Positions 7,943-17,568 of a stretch of DNA of 44,451 nucleotides are shown here, one piece after another (position 1 is the stretch's first letter; each line of letters begins with the position of its first letter). This DNA is from an uncultured SAR324 cluster bacterium (GTDB lineage: Bacteria; SAR324; NAC60-12). Location of the stretch: positions 1-44,451 of the forward strand of contig CACGSI010000005.1 of assembly GCA_902575715.1 (NCBI GenBank), read 5' to 3'. A program made the translations under genes and the position numbers. Under the pieces are notes generated by a model. That model was given only the letters and a program-made list of their open reading frames with translations, ran no database searches and was not told where the DNA came from.

Positions 7943-8518
7943 TTGAATAGAGAAAAAATACAGGAAAGTATCAAGATGCTTCTTGAAGGACTTGGAATAG
8001 ATATAAATGACGATCACTTTAAAAATACACCTCATAGAGTTGCCAGAGCTTGGACTGAAGAATTATGTTCTGGTCTCGGAGAAAAGCAATTTAAATTAAC
8101 AACATTCCCTGTAGCTAAAAATTACGAGCCTAGTATGGTTGTTCTTCAACACATACCGGTAAGATCAGTATGCGCTCATCATTTAATGCCTTTTTATGGT
8201 GAAGCAACTGTAGCATATATACCGGATCAAAGACTTTGTGGTTTGTCGAAGCTATCTAGAATCGTAGATTATTTTGCAAGACGTCCCCAAGTCCAAGAAG
8301 ACCTAACAAGCGATATTGCTAGTTTTTTGTGTGAAAAACTTACTCCACTAGGCGCAGGAGTTTTGATAAAGGCAACACATATGTGCATGGCGATGAGAGG
8401 GGTTAGTCATGCTGGTATAATGACTACCAGTTCACTTAAAGGCCTTTTCCATTCTGATGGAATTGTAAGGGCAGAATTTACTGCATTAGCTCATGCTGAG
8501 AACCTAAATAAATTATAA
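7943..8518 (+). CDS. folE: GTP cyclohydrolase I
   Basis: This 191-residue enzyme converts GTP to 7,8-dihydroneopterin triphosphate, the first step of folate (and queuosine-type deazapurine) synthesis in the cytosol. The start is TTG 7943 with GGAG at 7932-7935. The active-site signatures are visible: SVCAHHLMPFYG with the zinc Cys and His, the GLSKLSRIVDYFARRPQ segment, and the second zinc Cys in THMCMAMRG. Length is normal for the family. It stands alone, running toward the convergent HisG-like gene, with a 259-base AT-rich spacer upstream that separates it from tRNA-Ser and should hold its promoter. Confidence 0.95.
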   Translation: MNREKIQESIKMLLEGLGIDINDDHFKNTPHRVARAWTEELCSGLGEKQFKLTTFPVAKNYEPSMVVLQHIPVRSVCAHHLMPFYGEATVAYIPDQRLCGLSKLSRIVDYFARRPQVQEDLTSDIASFLCEKLTPLGAGVLIKATHMCMAMRGVSHAGIMTTSSLKGLFHSDGIVRAEFTALAHAENLNKL

Positions 8519-8618
8519 AAAATTCAAAAATTATAAATATTCAATTAACTTTATTTTATAAACAAAAATAAATTTAATATTATTTAATGAAATGGTTTTA
8601 TATAAAAAACATTAGCTA

Positions 8619-9794
8619 TTAATTATTTTTTTGGTTGTAATACTCTTTAACTTTTTGTCTAGAGTTTTCAGCTAAAATAAACGCCTCATCTCGAAGATAA
8701 CGATCATCTGGCTTCCAATTTCTAGTTCGTAAACGATAAGGCCGAAGACCCAAATCGATATCCTCAGTTTTGCAAAATAAATCTTCAATTGCTGGCCTCA
8801 TAATCCATGAATCCCCAAGATTTTTTTCTAAAGCATAATACCATCTCGAAAAATTTTTTATTCTTTCATCCTCAAAATACCCTATAGGATTTAGAAATTC
8901 CACAAGTTTTCTGAGATTTGAATTTTGTTGAAATCTATCATAGTCTACGACATATAAACTTTCAGAAAGAAACAAAGGTGCTCCATGCAAAATCAATCCT
9001 TTAGACTTAATTGTATTTCCAGTTTGAACAATTTCAAGACCGACGTTCCCTTTGTCTCCATTTATGATTGATTGCTCAACATCTTCAACTGGTTCTAATT
9101 GTAATTCCGGATAAGCAGCCATAACAATGCCAGCATATCGCCCCTTAACAAAGATATTTCGCCCATGCTTAGAAAGTGTATCTAAATCAATAGGACTTCG
9201 GTTACTACCACCTTTTTTTGAAATCAGGAAAAATCCAACTATATCCTGAACTTCTTCCCCAATTAATTTATTATAGCTTTTAAGCATCGCTGATCCAGCT
9301 ACACGAATCCCTGTCGGCTTAGTTAGTTGGTAATTATACATACCCCACTTTGTGACCTTGGTAGGATCATTTAAATAATGTTGTGTCATAGAAAGTAATT
9401 CATCTAGACCTACTACTGTAAGGTCAACTTCATCCAACTTAATTAATGACGATCCGTTATGAGGTTCTTCACCTTCTATACGAACTTTTATTTTTTCTAT
9501 TTCAAATTCATACGCTAAGAACCCCAATCTATAGGGACGAAAAAATCTTTTACGATCTACTGAAATAGAAAAACAGGGAGGGTATTTTTGAGAAATATCA
9601 TCCAAATATCCTATTGCCTTTTTTAAGTCAGAAGTACTTCTTTTTTTTGTTTGTGCCAATACTTCAAGAATATTATCTATTTCTTCAATGTTATTAACAT
9701 AACTTTTTAGCTTTCTAAAAAAATTATTTAAAGTTCGTCCCGTTCTAGGTACGGCGCAGGTTACATGAAATGAAGGGAGTCTATTTGAATTCAT
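8619..9794 (-). CDS. Divergent HisG-like (ATP phosphoribosyltransferase fold) protein with extensions
   Basis: The 391-residue product starts at ATG 9794. The segment from about 119 to 286 resembles the short-form HisG catalytic core. VDLTVVGLDELL (near 123-134) matches the VDxGIxGxDVL motif. GRYAGIVMAAYPEL (near 219) matches the IATxYPN region. EIVQTGNTIKSKGL (254-267) matches the PRPP-binding DIVSTGxTLKxNGL motif, followed by a beta strand in the right place. About 90 residues precede the core, and a ~100-residue basic tail follows. No other his genes are near. It lies 79 bases downstream of the menaquinone-oxidoreductase-like gene on the same strand and may be its distal cotranscript. It could be a true but unusual HisG, or a relative that binds another ligand. 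The reaction is not established by the sequence. Confidence 0.55.
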   Translation of the reverse strand: MNSNRLPSFHVTCAVPRTGRTLNNFFRKLKSYVNNIEEIDNILEVLAQTKKRSTSDLKKAIGYLDDISQKYPPCFSISVDRKRFFRPYRLGFLAYEFEIEKIKVRIEGEEPHNGSSLIKLDEVDLTVVGLDELLSMTQHYLNDPTKVTKWGMYNYQLTKPTGIRVAGSAMLKSYNKLIGEEVQDIVGFFLISKKGGSNRSPIDLDTLSKHGRNIFVKGRYAGIVMAAYPELQLEPVEDVEQSIINGDKGNVGLEIVQTGNTIKSKGLILHGAPLFLSESLYVVDYDRFQQNSNLRKLVEFLNPIGYFEDERIKNFSRWYYALEKNLGDSWIMRPAIEDLFCKTEDIDLGLRPYRLRTRNWKPDDRYLRDEAFILAENSRQKVKEYYNQKNN

Positions 9795-9873
9795 AAAATA
9801 ACTAATTTACGAAAACTATTTTTTAAAATAATATTTTGTAAAATTAAACATTTAAGCCATTAATTTAAGATTT

Positions 9874-11937
9874 CTAATTTTTTTCAATTTTTTCTTCTAA
9901 AGAATCTAGCAAAATTTCTGCAACATCCTTAACCTCAATTGATTCTATATTACCTTTTGCAGTAATACCATCAGTGATCATTGTCATACAAAAAGGACAT
10001 GCCGTGGCAACTGTTGTTGCTCCAGTGTCTATTGCCTCCTGAGCGCGAGTTTCATTTATTCGAGTACCAATTTTTTCTTCCATCCACATTCGTGCACCTC
10101 CAGCACCACAACAAAAACTTTCTTTACCGAAGTGAACCATTTCTTTCAAATTTCCATTTGTTGTCTTCTTAAGTAAATTTCTAGGTGCTTCATATTCGTT
10201 GTTATATCTTCCTAAATAACATGAATCGTGAATAGTTAAAGTATCTTTAAGGTTCGTACCTACAGGTAATTTACCATCTTTTACCAACTTTGTAATAAAC
10301 TGAGTATGATGAAAGACTTCAAAATTTCCCCCAAGTTGTGGATATTCATTTTTAATACTATTCAAACAATGTGGACACGTAGTTACAATTTTTTTAATAT
10401 TATAATTTTTCAAAGTATCTATATTTTCACCAGCTAGCATTTGAAATAGCATCTCATTTCCAGAACGACGTGCCAAGTCACCCGTGCATTTTTCTTCACT
10501 ACCTAATATAGCAAATTTTACTCCAGCTTTCTTATAAAGAGAAGCCGTAGCCTTTGCAATTTTTTGATTTCTACTATCAAATGATCCTGCACATCCCACC
10601 CACATCAGAACGTCAATTTCTTCAGAGTTTGATTCTGACATCAATGGTATATCTAGATCTCTTGACCAATCTGCTCTCTGATCAAATCCTATTCCCCACG
10701 GATTAAAGTTGCGTTCCAATCCCTTAAATGTATTTGACATTTCTTCAGGGTAATCTTCTTCAATCATGACCTGATTCAACCGCATACCCAGAATACGTGG
10801 AACATGTTCAATTGAAACAGGACAAACCTCCTCACAAGCCCTACAGGTTGTGCATGCCCACAAAGTTTCAGGACGAATAATATCTCCCACAAGTTTCTTA
10901 TCTTCAGAAGTTTCACCTTTTAAAAATAGATTTTTTTCCTCTTTTCTCAGATGACTAAGTAAAGATTTATTAAATTTCTTAAGTGTAAGAGGCTTTTTTG
11001 TTACAAATGTGGGACATACGTCATGACATCGACCACACTCTGTACAGGAGTAAAGATCTAAACCTTGCTTCCAAGTCAAATGCTCCAGTTTACTAATTCC
11101 TATTCGTCCTTCCTCCCAAATATTTTCATCTTCCAAATCTACAATAGGAGCAAGAGTATGAGGATAACCTAAAGAGCCGAGAAAAATATTTGGTAATGCT
11201 GTAATTTCATGAAATTGTTTAGTATTAATCAACAAATTAACAAAAATTAGCATGGCCGCTACATGTCCCCAATAACTAAAATGGAATAGAAAATCATTAC
11301 CATTTTCCCCTAATATATGAATAAATTTGGCAATTAAGACAGTGAAAGGAGCCCAACTCCATTCTGAACCAAAAGTTTCACTTTGAAAAAAATGCAATGA
11401 ATAATCGTATTTTTCTATTAAATTAAGTCTTGCCGCATCAAATAATAGATCCGTTATCATTATAAAAGCAATAAAAAGCAAAACGTAAATACCCTCCCAG
11501 TTCAATTCTAACCTAGAAGGTTTTTTAAAAATTCTTCGATAAAGTGCTATTAAAACCATAGATAAAACAACTACTTCAGCTACATTATAAATACTAATGT
11601 AAGCATAACCCATAAAATACTCAGAACTTAAAAATGGTAAATATTCCTGAAATCCAGTTACAAATCCCTCACCCATTAAAGTCAATTCTCTAATGCCTAC
11701 CATAATAGCTCCCCAAAAAATAAAAGCATGCATAACACCTGAGGCTCTTTCGCGTTTAGGTCCTAGCAGTTTTTCTTGTCCAACGCCCATTCTTAAAAGT
11801 CTTTTTATTCTCTGCCCCAATTTGTTCCATCTATTTTCAGGTGCCATTTTCTTCAATACTATAAATTTAACGGTCATTTGAAATGCAAATACACCCCAAG
11901 CAAGAAACATTATTAAAGTCATTAACCAAGGATTCAT
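9874..11937 (-). CDS. ETF:menaquinone oxidoreductase-like membrane iron-sulfur protein (FadF/EMO type)
   Basis: This 687-residue protein has an N-terminal membrane part (spans near 5-28, 70-90, 110-135, 150-168 and 220-240) like nitrate reductase gamma/heme-b subunits. Next come two 4Fe-4S motifs (C298-xx-C-xx-C-xxx-C308 and C362-xx-C-xx-C-xxx-C372), then two CCG domains of the heterodisulfide reductase type: MWVGCAG, CTGDLARRSG and TTCPHC in the first, HDSCYLG, FCCGAGG and TACPFC in the second. This architecture is known to pass electrons from electron-transfer flavoprotein to menaquinone during fatty-acid oxidation. That fits the menaquinone operon at 36889-41183. No etfAB genes adjoin it here. 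The HisG-like gene follows on the same strand. Confidence 0.85.
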   Translation of the reverse strand: MNPWLMTLIMFLAWGVFAFQMTVKFIVLKKMAPENRWNKLGQRIKRLLRMGVGQEKLLGPKRERASGVMHAFIFWGAIMVGIRELTLMGEGFVTGFQEYLPFLSSEYFMGYAYISIYNVAEVVVLSMVLIALYRRIFKKPSRLELNWEGIYVLLFIAFIMITDLLFDAARLNLIEKYDYSLHFFQSETFGSEWSWAPFTVLIAKFIHILGENGNDFLFHFSYWGHVAAMLIFVNLLINTKQFHEITALPNIFLGSLGYPHTLAPIVDLEDENIWEEGRIGISKLEHLTWKQGLDLYSCTECGRCHDVCPTFVTKKPLTLKKFNKSLLSHLRKEEKNLFLKGETSEDKKLVGDIIRPETLWACTTCRACEEVCPVSIEHVPRILGMRLNQVMIEEDYPEEMSNTFKGLERNFNPWGIGFDQRADWSRDLDIPLMSESNSEEIDVLMWVGCAGSFDSRNQKIAKATASLYKKAGVKFAILGSEEKCTGDLARRSGNEMLFQMLAGENIDTLKNYNIKKIVTTCPHCLNSIKNEYPQLGGNFEVFHHTQFITKLVKDGKLPVGTNLKDTLTIHDSCYLGRYNNEYEAPRNLLKKTTNGNLKEMVHFGKESFCCGAGGARMWMEEKIGTRINETRAQEAIDTGATTVATACPFCMTMITDGITAKGNIESIEVKDVAEILLDSLEEKIEKN

Positions 11938-12117
11938 ATTCTCCCTTTATAGAAATGCAGTTTGAAATTTTAAATTATCAAATCAAAATCTTAATTATTA
12001 AAATAGAACTTATTTTGCCCATTGGCAAGTAATTTAAAGACTTAACTTCTCTTTTTATAAAGGTAATGATACTGTAATTAAAGGATAAAAGTCTAATAAT
12101 TTCTATTTTTAAAATGT

Positions 12118-12963
12118 ATGCAAAATATATTAATTCCTTTAGTAAGCATTTTTTTACTTGCCAGTTGTAATACAACAAAAATTTTTTATAACTATGGTGA
12201 TTTTTTGATTTCTTGGCAAGTTGATAATTATTTTGATCTAACAGATACGCAGACAGAATGGATCGAAAAAAAGTCAAAATCTCACCTTGATTGGCATCGT
12301 AAAACAGAACTACCTATCTACAAAGAATTTTTGACAAAAATCAAAGAAAATGCACTTGATGGACTAAGTATGAGTGAACTTGAAAATGCGTTTTCAATGT
12401 ATGAAAAATCAAGAGATAAAATTTTTGAAAGGCTTACTCCAGACATCGCCGTCTTTCTTGCAAGCTTAAGCAATGAACAGATAGATTTCTTAGAGAAAAA
12501 GATGATAGAAGAAAATGAGGAAATGAAAACGATTGTCGAAGATAACAAAAAAAAATTAGAAAAAAGAAAAGAATATTTTTTTGAACAAATGGAGAATTGG
12601 TTTGGGGAATTAAGTGAAATTCAAGTAGATCAGTTAAATGAATTACAAAATAAATGGTTTTTAGATTCTTCTCAAAATTCAAAAAAAAGACTGAAATTAA
12701 GAATTAAATCACAAAACCAATTTGTAAGTATTTTACGTACCAATCCAGACGAATTAAAGATTGAGAATTGGCTAAGACAATGGACATTTGACATGGTCAA
12801 TAGTTCAAATAAAAAAAGGAAAGAACGTATATTAGTAAACAAAAAAAGAATTTTGGAAGTAGACAAAATATTAACTTATGATCAGCGGCTAAAGGCTATT
12901 CAAGAACTAGATTACTGGATAAAAATAATTGAAGAAATAATCGAGGCTTCCAAAATTTTATAA
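12118..12963 (+). CDS. DUF6279-like lipoprotein
   Basis: The 281-residue product begins with a lipoprotein signal peptide: a hydrophobic run then the lipobox LLASC, with the acylated cysteine at residue 17. The mature N-terminus has the family-like pattern YNYGDFLISWQVDNYFDLT followed by a Q, typical of the DUF6279 lipoproteins. The rest is highly helical and charged, rich in lysine and glutamate, with no catalytic motif. It is probably anchored to the outer membrane facing the periplasm. It is separated by 81 bases from metK on the same strand. Function is unknown for the family as far as I know. Confidence 0.7.
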   Translation: MQNILIPLVSIFLLASCNTTKIFYNYGDFLISWQVDNYFDLTDTQTEWIEKKSKSHLDWHRKTELPIYKEFLTKIKENALDGLSMSELENAFSMYEKSRDKIFERLTPDIAVFLASLSNEQIDFLEKKMIEENEEMKTIVEDNKKKLEKRKEYFFEQMENWFGELSEIQVDQLNELQNKWFLDSSQNSKKRLKLRIKSQNQFVSILRTNPDELKIENWLRQWTFDMVNSSNKKRKERILVNKKRILEVDKILTYDQRLKAIQELDYWIKIIEEIIEASKIL

Positions 12964-13044
12964 AATCAAATTATCTAGACTTTTTTAAGTGTTTTTCCGA
13001 TACTTATTTTTAATTGAAAATATTAACTTAATTTATAAAATAAT

Positions 13045-14208
13045 ATGAGCGAATTATTATTTACTTCTGAAAGCGTAACCGAAGGACATCCTGATAAGAT
13101 TTCAGATCAAATTTCTGATGCCGTTCTTGATTCTCTTATTTATAAAGATGACTCAAGCCGAGTTGCATGTGAAACTCTAGTAACTACTGGAATGGTAGTT
13201 GTAGCTGGAGAAATTTCAACAAAGGCCGAAGTAGACATGCAGAAAGTTGTAAGAGACACTATTAAATCGATTGGTTACTCAGACTCAAAAATGGGATTTG
13301 ATTATAAGACGTGCGCTGTTTTAATAAGTCTAGACAAACAATCTCCAAATATTGCACAGGGTGTTAATGAAGGGGAAGGTATGCATAAGGAACAAGGAGC
13401 TGGAGATCAGGGACTTATGTTCGGATATGCATGTGACGAAACTCCTGAATTAATGCCTCTTCCAATTCAACTAGCTCATCAATTAACTCAAAGACTTTCT
13501 GATGTTCGTAAAAATGGATTAATAGATTACTTGAGGCCAGATGGGAAGTCTCAAGTAACAGTGCGTTATGTTGACGGTGAACCTAAGTTTGTTGATGCAG
13601 TAGTAATTAGTACTCAGCATGCAGATGGAATAGACCAAGAAAAATTATATTCTGATATTAAAGAAAAAGTAATAAATTATATTATTCCAGAAAAGTATAT
13701 AAATGACTCTTCTAAATACCATATAAATCCTACTGGAATTTTTGTAATAGGTGGCCCCCAAGGGGATTGTGGGTTAACAGGGCGTAAAATAATAGTAGAT
13801 ACATATGGTGGAATGGGAAGACATGGAGGAGGAGCTTTTTCAGGGAAGGATCCATCAAAAGTAGACCGATCTGCTGCATACGCGGCGCGGCACGTAGCAA
13901 AAAATGTAGTCGCTGCTGGTTTAGCATCTCGTTGTGAAGTACAATTAGCCTATGCAATAGGCATTGCTGAACCAGTGTCCGTTGCTATAGAAACCTTTGG
14001 AACTAATAAAATAGAAAACCAAAAAATTGAAAGATTGATTCGTGATAATTTTGAATTAAAGCCAGCTGGATTTATCCGAGAACTTAATCTTCTTCGTCCG
14101 ATTTATCTTAAAACTGCAGCTTATGGTCATTTTGGAAGAGAATTGCCAGAATTTTCTTGGGAAGAAAAGAACAAAGCGGATGATTTAAGATCAAAGTCTG
14201 GAATTTAA
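13045..14208 (+). CDS. metK: S-adenosylmethionine synthetase
   Basis: The enzyme makes S-adenosylmethionine from methionine and ATP in the cytosol. The 387-residue length is standard. Diagnostic motifs are the N-terminal [17 protein letters not shown] (catalytic His, metal-binding Asp), [12 protein letters not shown] near residue 119, and the glycine-rich [18 protein letters not shown]. No Shine-Dalgarno sequence precedes the ATG (only TTATAAAATAAT), a habit seen in several core genes here. The 81-base leader shows no S-adenosylmethionine riboswitch fold that I can make out. It begins a plus-strand run of tightly packed genes; ptsH starts three bases after its stop. Confidence 0.98.
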   Translation: MSELLFTSESVTEGHPDKISDQISDAVLDSLIYKDDSSRVACETLVTTGMVVVAGEISTKAEVDMQKVVRDTIKSIGYSDSKMGFDYKTCAVLISLDKQSPNIAQGVNEGEGMHKEQGAGDQGLMFGYACDETPELMPLPIQLAHQLTQRLSDVRKNGLIDYLRPDGKSQVTVRYVDGEPKFVDAVVISTQHADGIDQEKLYSDIKEKVINYIIPEKYINDSSKYHINPTGIFVIGGPQGDCGLTGRKIIVDTYGGMGRHGGGAFSGKDPSKVDRSAAYAARHVAKNVVAAGLASRCEVQLAYAIGIAEPVSVAIETFGTNKIENQKIERLIRDNFELKPAGFIRELNLLRPIYLKTAAYGHFGRELPEFSWEEKNKADDLRSKSGI

Positions 14209-14211
14209 ATC

Positions 14212-14481
14212 ATGGTTAATAAGGATATTTTAATTATCAATCGTTTAGGTTTGCATGCGCGTGCCGCTGCTCAACTGGTTCGCTTAGCCAATAAATATCC
14301 ATGCAAAATAAATCTTGAGAAAGATGGCATGGTGAAGGATGCAAAATCCGTGATGGATGTTCTTATGTTAGGAGCAACAAAAGGTACTACTTTAAAAATC
14401 ACAGCAAAAGGAGAAAATGAAAGTGAAGCCTTAAAGGCTATTTCAGAGTTATTTGAATCACGATTCAATGAGTTGGAATGA
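14212..14481 (+). CDS. ptsH: HPr phosphocarrier protein
   Basis: HPr relays phosphate from EI of the phosphotransferase system. The 89-residue protein has the phosphorylated histidine H15 in GLHARAA and a serine at position 46 in AKSVMDVL, matching the regulatory Ser46 site of HPr-kinase targets. The start is an ATG three bases after the metK stop, and its TGA overlaps the aroE ATG (ATGA). No EI, EII or HPr kinase gene is in the window. In bacteria of this sort HPr commonly serves a regulatory rather than sugar-transport system, but that cannot be decided here. Confidence 0.93.
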   Translation: MVNKDILIINRLGLHARAAAQLVRLANKYPCKINLEKDGMVKDAKSVMDVLMLGATKGTTLKITAKGENESEALKAISELFESRFNELE

Positions 14482-15323
14482 TAGACAAAATAAACGGTAA
14501 CAAAAAAATTTATGGAATTCTTGGTTATCCTATTAAACACACATTTTCACCAAAAATGCAAAATGCTGCTTTTTTAGAGAAAAATATAGACGCTATATAT
14601 TTACCATTTTTAGTACATCCTGAGAATATTTCTAAAGCATTAGATGGAATCAGATCATTAAATATTTCTGGTTTTAATGTTACAATTCCTCACAAAAATT
14701 CTGTAATAGAATTTTTGGACGAAATTACACCAATTGCAAAAATTGTTGGCGCCGTCAATACAGTCAAGAATTTTAATGGTAGATTAATTGGAACAAACAC
14801 AGATGTTTGGGGATTCATTAGATCTCTGGAAATTTTAAAATTTAATCCATATAATAAGAAAATTGGAATACTCGGTGCTGGAGGCTCTACACGAGCTTTA
14901 TTAGCAGGACTCTCAGAAAAAGGAGCTTCAGAAATACTGATTTGTAATCGTACTAAAGAAAAAGCAGAAAAATTAGAAATAGAATTTTCCAAAATTTATC
15001 CTAAAACAAAAATAAAATCAGTTTCTATAGAAAAAATTGAAGTATCTTACTTGGATCTTCTTGCTAACACTACTTCAGTAGGAATGCATACAGATGAAAG
15101 TCTAATTGATCTAAGTTTATCTAAGAACAAAAAGAATGTAATTGATATTATTTATAACCCTCCTAGAACTAAACTCTTGAGGCAAGCTGAAAATTTTAAC
15201 ATACCAAATCTGAATGGATTATATATGCTATTATACCAAGGATGTGAAGCATTCGAATTTTGGACAAATCTAGATGCTCCAGAGCAAATAATGAAAAAAC
15301 AACTACTTAAATTAATAAATTAA
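14478..15323 (+). CDS. aroE: Shikimate dehydrogenase
   Basis: This is an NADPH-dependent reductase of 3-dehydroshikimate in aromatic amino-acid synthesis. The 281-residue protein has the substrate-site signature GYPIKHTFSPKMQN, the catalytic lysine in NVTIPHK, the nucleotide-binding loop GAGGSTRA, NTTSVGM, and the C-terminal NGLYMLLYQGCEAFEFW. Its ATG overlaps the ptsH stop by four bases, so the two are translationally coupled. DAHP synthase of the same pathway lies at 28690-29724, in a separate unit. Confidence 0.96.
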   Translation: MIDKINGNKKIYGILGYPIKHTFSPKMQNAAFLEKNIDAIYLPFLVHPENISKALDGIRSLNISGFNVTIPHKNSVIEFLDEITPIAKIVGAVNTVKNFNGRLIGTNTDVWGFIRSLEILKFNPYNKKIGILGAGGSTRALLAGLSEKGASEILICNRTKEKAEKLEIEFSKIYPKTKIKSVSIEKIEVSYLDLLANTTSVGMHTDESLIDLSLSKNKKNVIDIIYNPPRTKLLRQAENFNIPNLNGLYMLLYQGCEAFEFWTNLDAPEQIMKKQLLKLIN

Positions 15324-15339
15324 AATATTTATTTAAAAT

Positions 15340-16785
15340 ATGAAGATACCCTTTGAGGTTGAACCTCCTAGTGCTGATAAAGAATTTACCAAATCTCCTG
15401 ATTCTGAAATAACAATTAAAAGTATATCTTCTTCTACTGATATAGGGCAAAAAACTATTTCAGTAACTAAACTAACAAATGAAATAAAATTTTTTCTAGA
15501 AGGTAAATTCAAATCTTTGATAGTAGAGGGTGAACTTTCAAATTTAAAAAAAGCCACATCCGGACACTTATATTTTATTCTAAAGGATGAAAAGTCACAA
15601 ATTCGCTGCGTAATGTTTAGACAAAATGTATCAAATACGCCTTTTCAACCAGAAAATGGCTTGGAAGTAATAGTTAGAGGATATTTATCTGTATATAAGC
15701 AACGCGGGGAATACCAAATCATTATTTCATTAATTGAACCAAAAGGTTTAGGATCTCTGCAATTAGCTTTTGATCAACTCAAAACTAAATTAGAAACAGA
15801 AGGTTTATTTTTAGACAAATATAAGAAAAAAATACCTTTATTACCAAGAAAAATTGGGATTTTAACATCATCTACTGGTGCCGTTATACACGATATGATT
15901 AAAGTATTAAACCATCGTTTTGCAGAAATACCTGTTATACTTTTTCCTGTCCAAGTTCAAGGTAAACTTGCAGTGCCCTCTATCATTGAAGGTATTAAAT
16001 ACCTTAATAGCATTCGTCAATCTCAAAAAATAGATATTTTAATTTTAGGCAGAGGAGGGGGGTCCATGGAAGATCTATGGTCATTTAATGATGAGAAACT
16101 AGTAAGAGTAATTTTCTCTTCTGAAATCCCTATTATTTCAGCGGTTGGACATGAAACTGATTTCACAATTTCAGATTTTGTTAGCGATCTAAGGGCACCT
16201 ACACCATCTGCGGCTATAGAAATGGCTGTCCCACAAAAAAAAGATTTGCAATACAATTTGGGTCAAAAGCAAAAACAATTAAAAAGATCAATTATACAAA
16301 AAATTTCAAATTATTTAGAAAATTACAAATCTTTTGTAAAAAGATTAGATTCTCCTGTAAATTTAGTTAGACAATATTCTCAATTAGTGGACGATTTGGA
16401 TTCTCTTTTGAACGAAAGGAAAAATCATAAATTAGAAATTTTAAAGAAATATTTTGAAAAAGTTTCTGAAAAACTTCATTTAATTAACCCAAAACGAGAA
16501 TTGCTTTCAAGTAAGGAAAAAATTGATGTTATGACTAGTCAATTGCACACAAATATTGAACTTTATAAAAAAGAATGTAAAGAAAAAATAGAACAAAAAA
16601 TTTCTTTGCTAGAAACTCTTAGCCCTTTATCTGTTATTGCAAGAGGTTACAGTGTCACTCTTGATATGAAAGGGAAACCTATAAACTCTATAAAAGAAAC
16701 CCACCAAGGACAAAAATTGCAGGTAAAAGTGAAAGATGGTATCCTTCATACTAAAGTATCTTCTATAAAAAACAAAAAATTATAA
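15340..16785 (+). CDS. xseA: Exodeoxyribonuclease VII large subunit
   Basis: This is the large subunit of ExoVII, which degrades single-stranded DNA into short oligonucleotides in repair. After a ~44-residue polar, serine-rich extension the OB-fold domain begins (VTKLTNEIKFFLE; VEGELSNLKKATSGHLYF). The catalytic domain carries the hallmark GRGGGSMEDLWSFNDE, then SAVGHETDFTISDFVSD and RAPTPSAA. A coiled-coil region follows, and a C-terminal SPLSVIARGYSV motif closes it. At 481 residues it is somewhat long because of the N-terminal extension. No xseB is seen in the window. An internal start is possible, since no Shine-Dalgarno sequence supports ATG 15340. Confidence 0.95.
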   Translation: MKIPFEVEPPSADKEFTKSPDSEITIKSISSSTDIGQKTISVTKLTNEIKFFLEGKFKSLIVEGELSNLKKATSGHLYFILKDEKSQIRCVMFRQNVSNTPFQPENGLEVIVRGYLSVYKQRGEYQIIISLIEPKGLGSLQLAFDQLKTKLETEGLFLDKYKKKIPLLPRKIGILTSSTGAVIHDMIKVLNHRFAEIPVILFPVQVQGKLAVPSIIEGIKYLNSIRQSQKIDILILGRGGGSMEDLWSFNDEKLVRVIFSSEIPIISAVGHETDFTISDFVSDLRAPTPSAAIEMAVPQKKDLQYNLGQKQKQLKRSIIQKISNYLENYKSFVKRLDSPVNLVRQYSQLVDDLDSLLNERKNHKLEILKKYFEKVSEKLHLINPKRELLSSKEKIDVMTSQLHTNIELYKKECKEKIEQKISLLETLSPLSVIARGYSVTLDMKGKPINSIKETHQGQKLQVKVKDGILHTKVSSIKNKKL

Positions 16786-16794
16786 TTTTTTGCC

Positions 16795-17568
16795 ATGGAA
16801 ATTATTACTATCCCTTGTTTAAAGGATAATTACGCATATTTACTAATTTGTAAAAGAAGCCTTGAGGCTGCCGTTGTTGATCCTTCAGAAGCAATTCCTG
16901 TTAAAAAAATGGTTAGACAAAAAAAAGTACGATTAACAACAATTTTTAACACTCATCATCATTGGGATCATGTAGGTGGAAATAAAGAATTATTATCCGA
17001 AAATCCTGAATTGAAAATTTTTGGCCATGCATCTGACAAAGGTCGAATTCCTGGACAAAATATTTTTTTAGAAAAGGGTGATAATGTATTTTTTGGAGAA
17101 AAAAAAGGATTATTTATTCACAACCCAGGACATACTTCTGGAGCCGTCACTTATGTCTTTGGCAATAATGCTTTTACGGGAGATACAATGTTCGCCGCCG
17201 GTTGTGGTAGAATCTTTGAAGGAACCTTTTCTGAAATGTATGACTCTATAAATTTTCAAATCGGTAAACTCGCAAAAGATACTAAAATATATTTTGGACA
17301 CGAATATACAGAAAAAAACCTTAATTTCGCCAATAGTATTGAGCCAGGAAATTTTGAAATTAAAAAAAAACTTACAAAAGTCAGAAATTTAATTTCCGAA
17401 GGAGTTTTCACAACACCGACTACCTTAGAAGAAGAAGTTAAAACTAATCCTTTCTTGAGATGCAACTCCTCTGAAATATGCCACAACATAAAATCAAACG
17501 ACCCGAACAAAAATCTCTCTGAAAAAGAAGTTTTCAAAACTTTAAGAGAATTAAAAGATATTTATTAA
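16795..17568 (+). CDS. gloB: Hydroxyacylglutathione hydrolase (glyoxalase II)
   Basis: This is a metallo-beta-lactamase fold thioesterase that hydrolyses S-lactoylglutathione in methylglyoxal detoxification. The 257-residue protein shows the binuclear metal motif THHHWDHVGG, the later metal ligands in HTSGAV and FTGDTMFAAGCGR, and GHEY, followed by the glyoxalase II C-terminal helical domain with NPFLR. The TAA stop overlaps the ATG of the cation transporter by one base (TAATG). There is no partner gloA in the window. Confidence 0.93.
   Translation: MEIITIPCLKDNYAYLLICKRSLEAAVVDPSEAIPVKKMVRQKKVRLTTIFNTHHHWDHVGGNKELLSENPELKIFGHASDKGRIPGQNIFLEKGDNVFFGEKKGLFIHNPGHTSGAVTYVFGNNAFTGDTMFAAGCGRIFEGTFSEMYDSINFQIGKLAKDTKIYFGHEYTEKNLNFANSIEPGNFEIKKKLTKVRNLISEGVFTTPTTLEEEVKTNPFLRCNSSEICHNIKSNDPNKNLSEKEVFKTLRELKDIY

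Noticed and set aside
8550..8572. 8-bp all-A/T hairpin between convergent folE and the HisG-like gene
   Set aside because: It has no G-C pair and a weak stem; such palindromes are expected often in DNA this AT-rich.
11978..12277. 99-residue frame on the minus strand over the lipoprotein start
   Set aside because: It overlaps the signal peptide of the plus-strand lipoprotein, has no ribosome site and reads as low-complexity, so it is a shadow frame.
12964..13044. Possible S-adenosylmethionine riboswitch before metK
   Set aside because: The 81-base leader is too short and AT-rich, and I could not fold a SAM-I, SAM-II or SAM-IV core in it.
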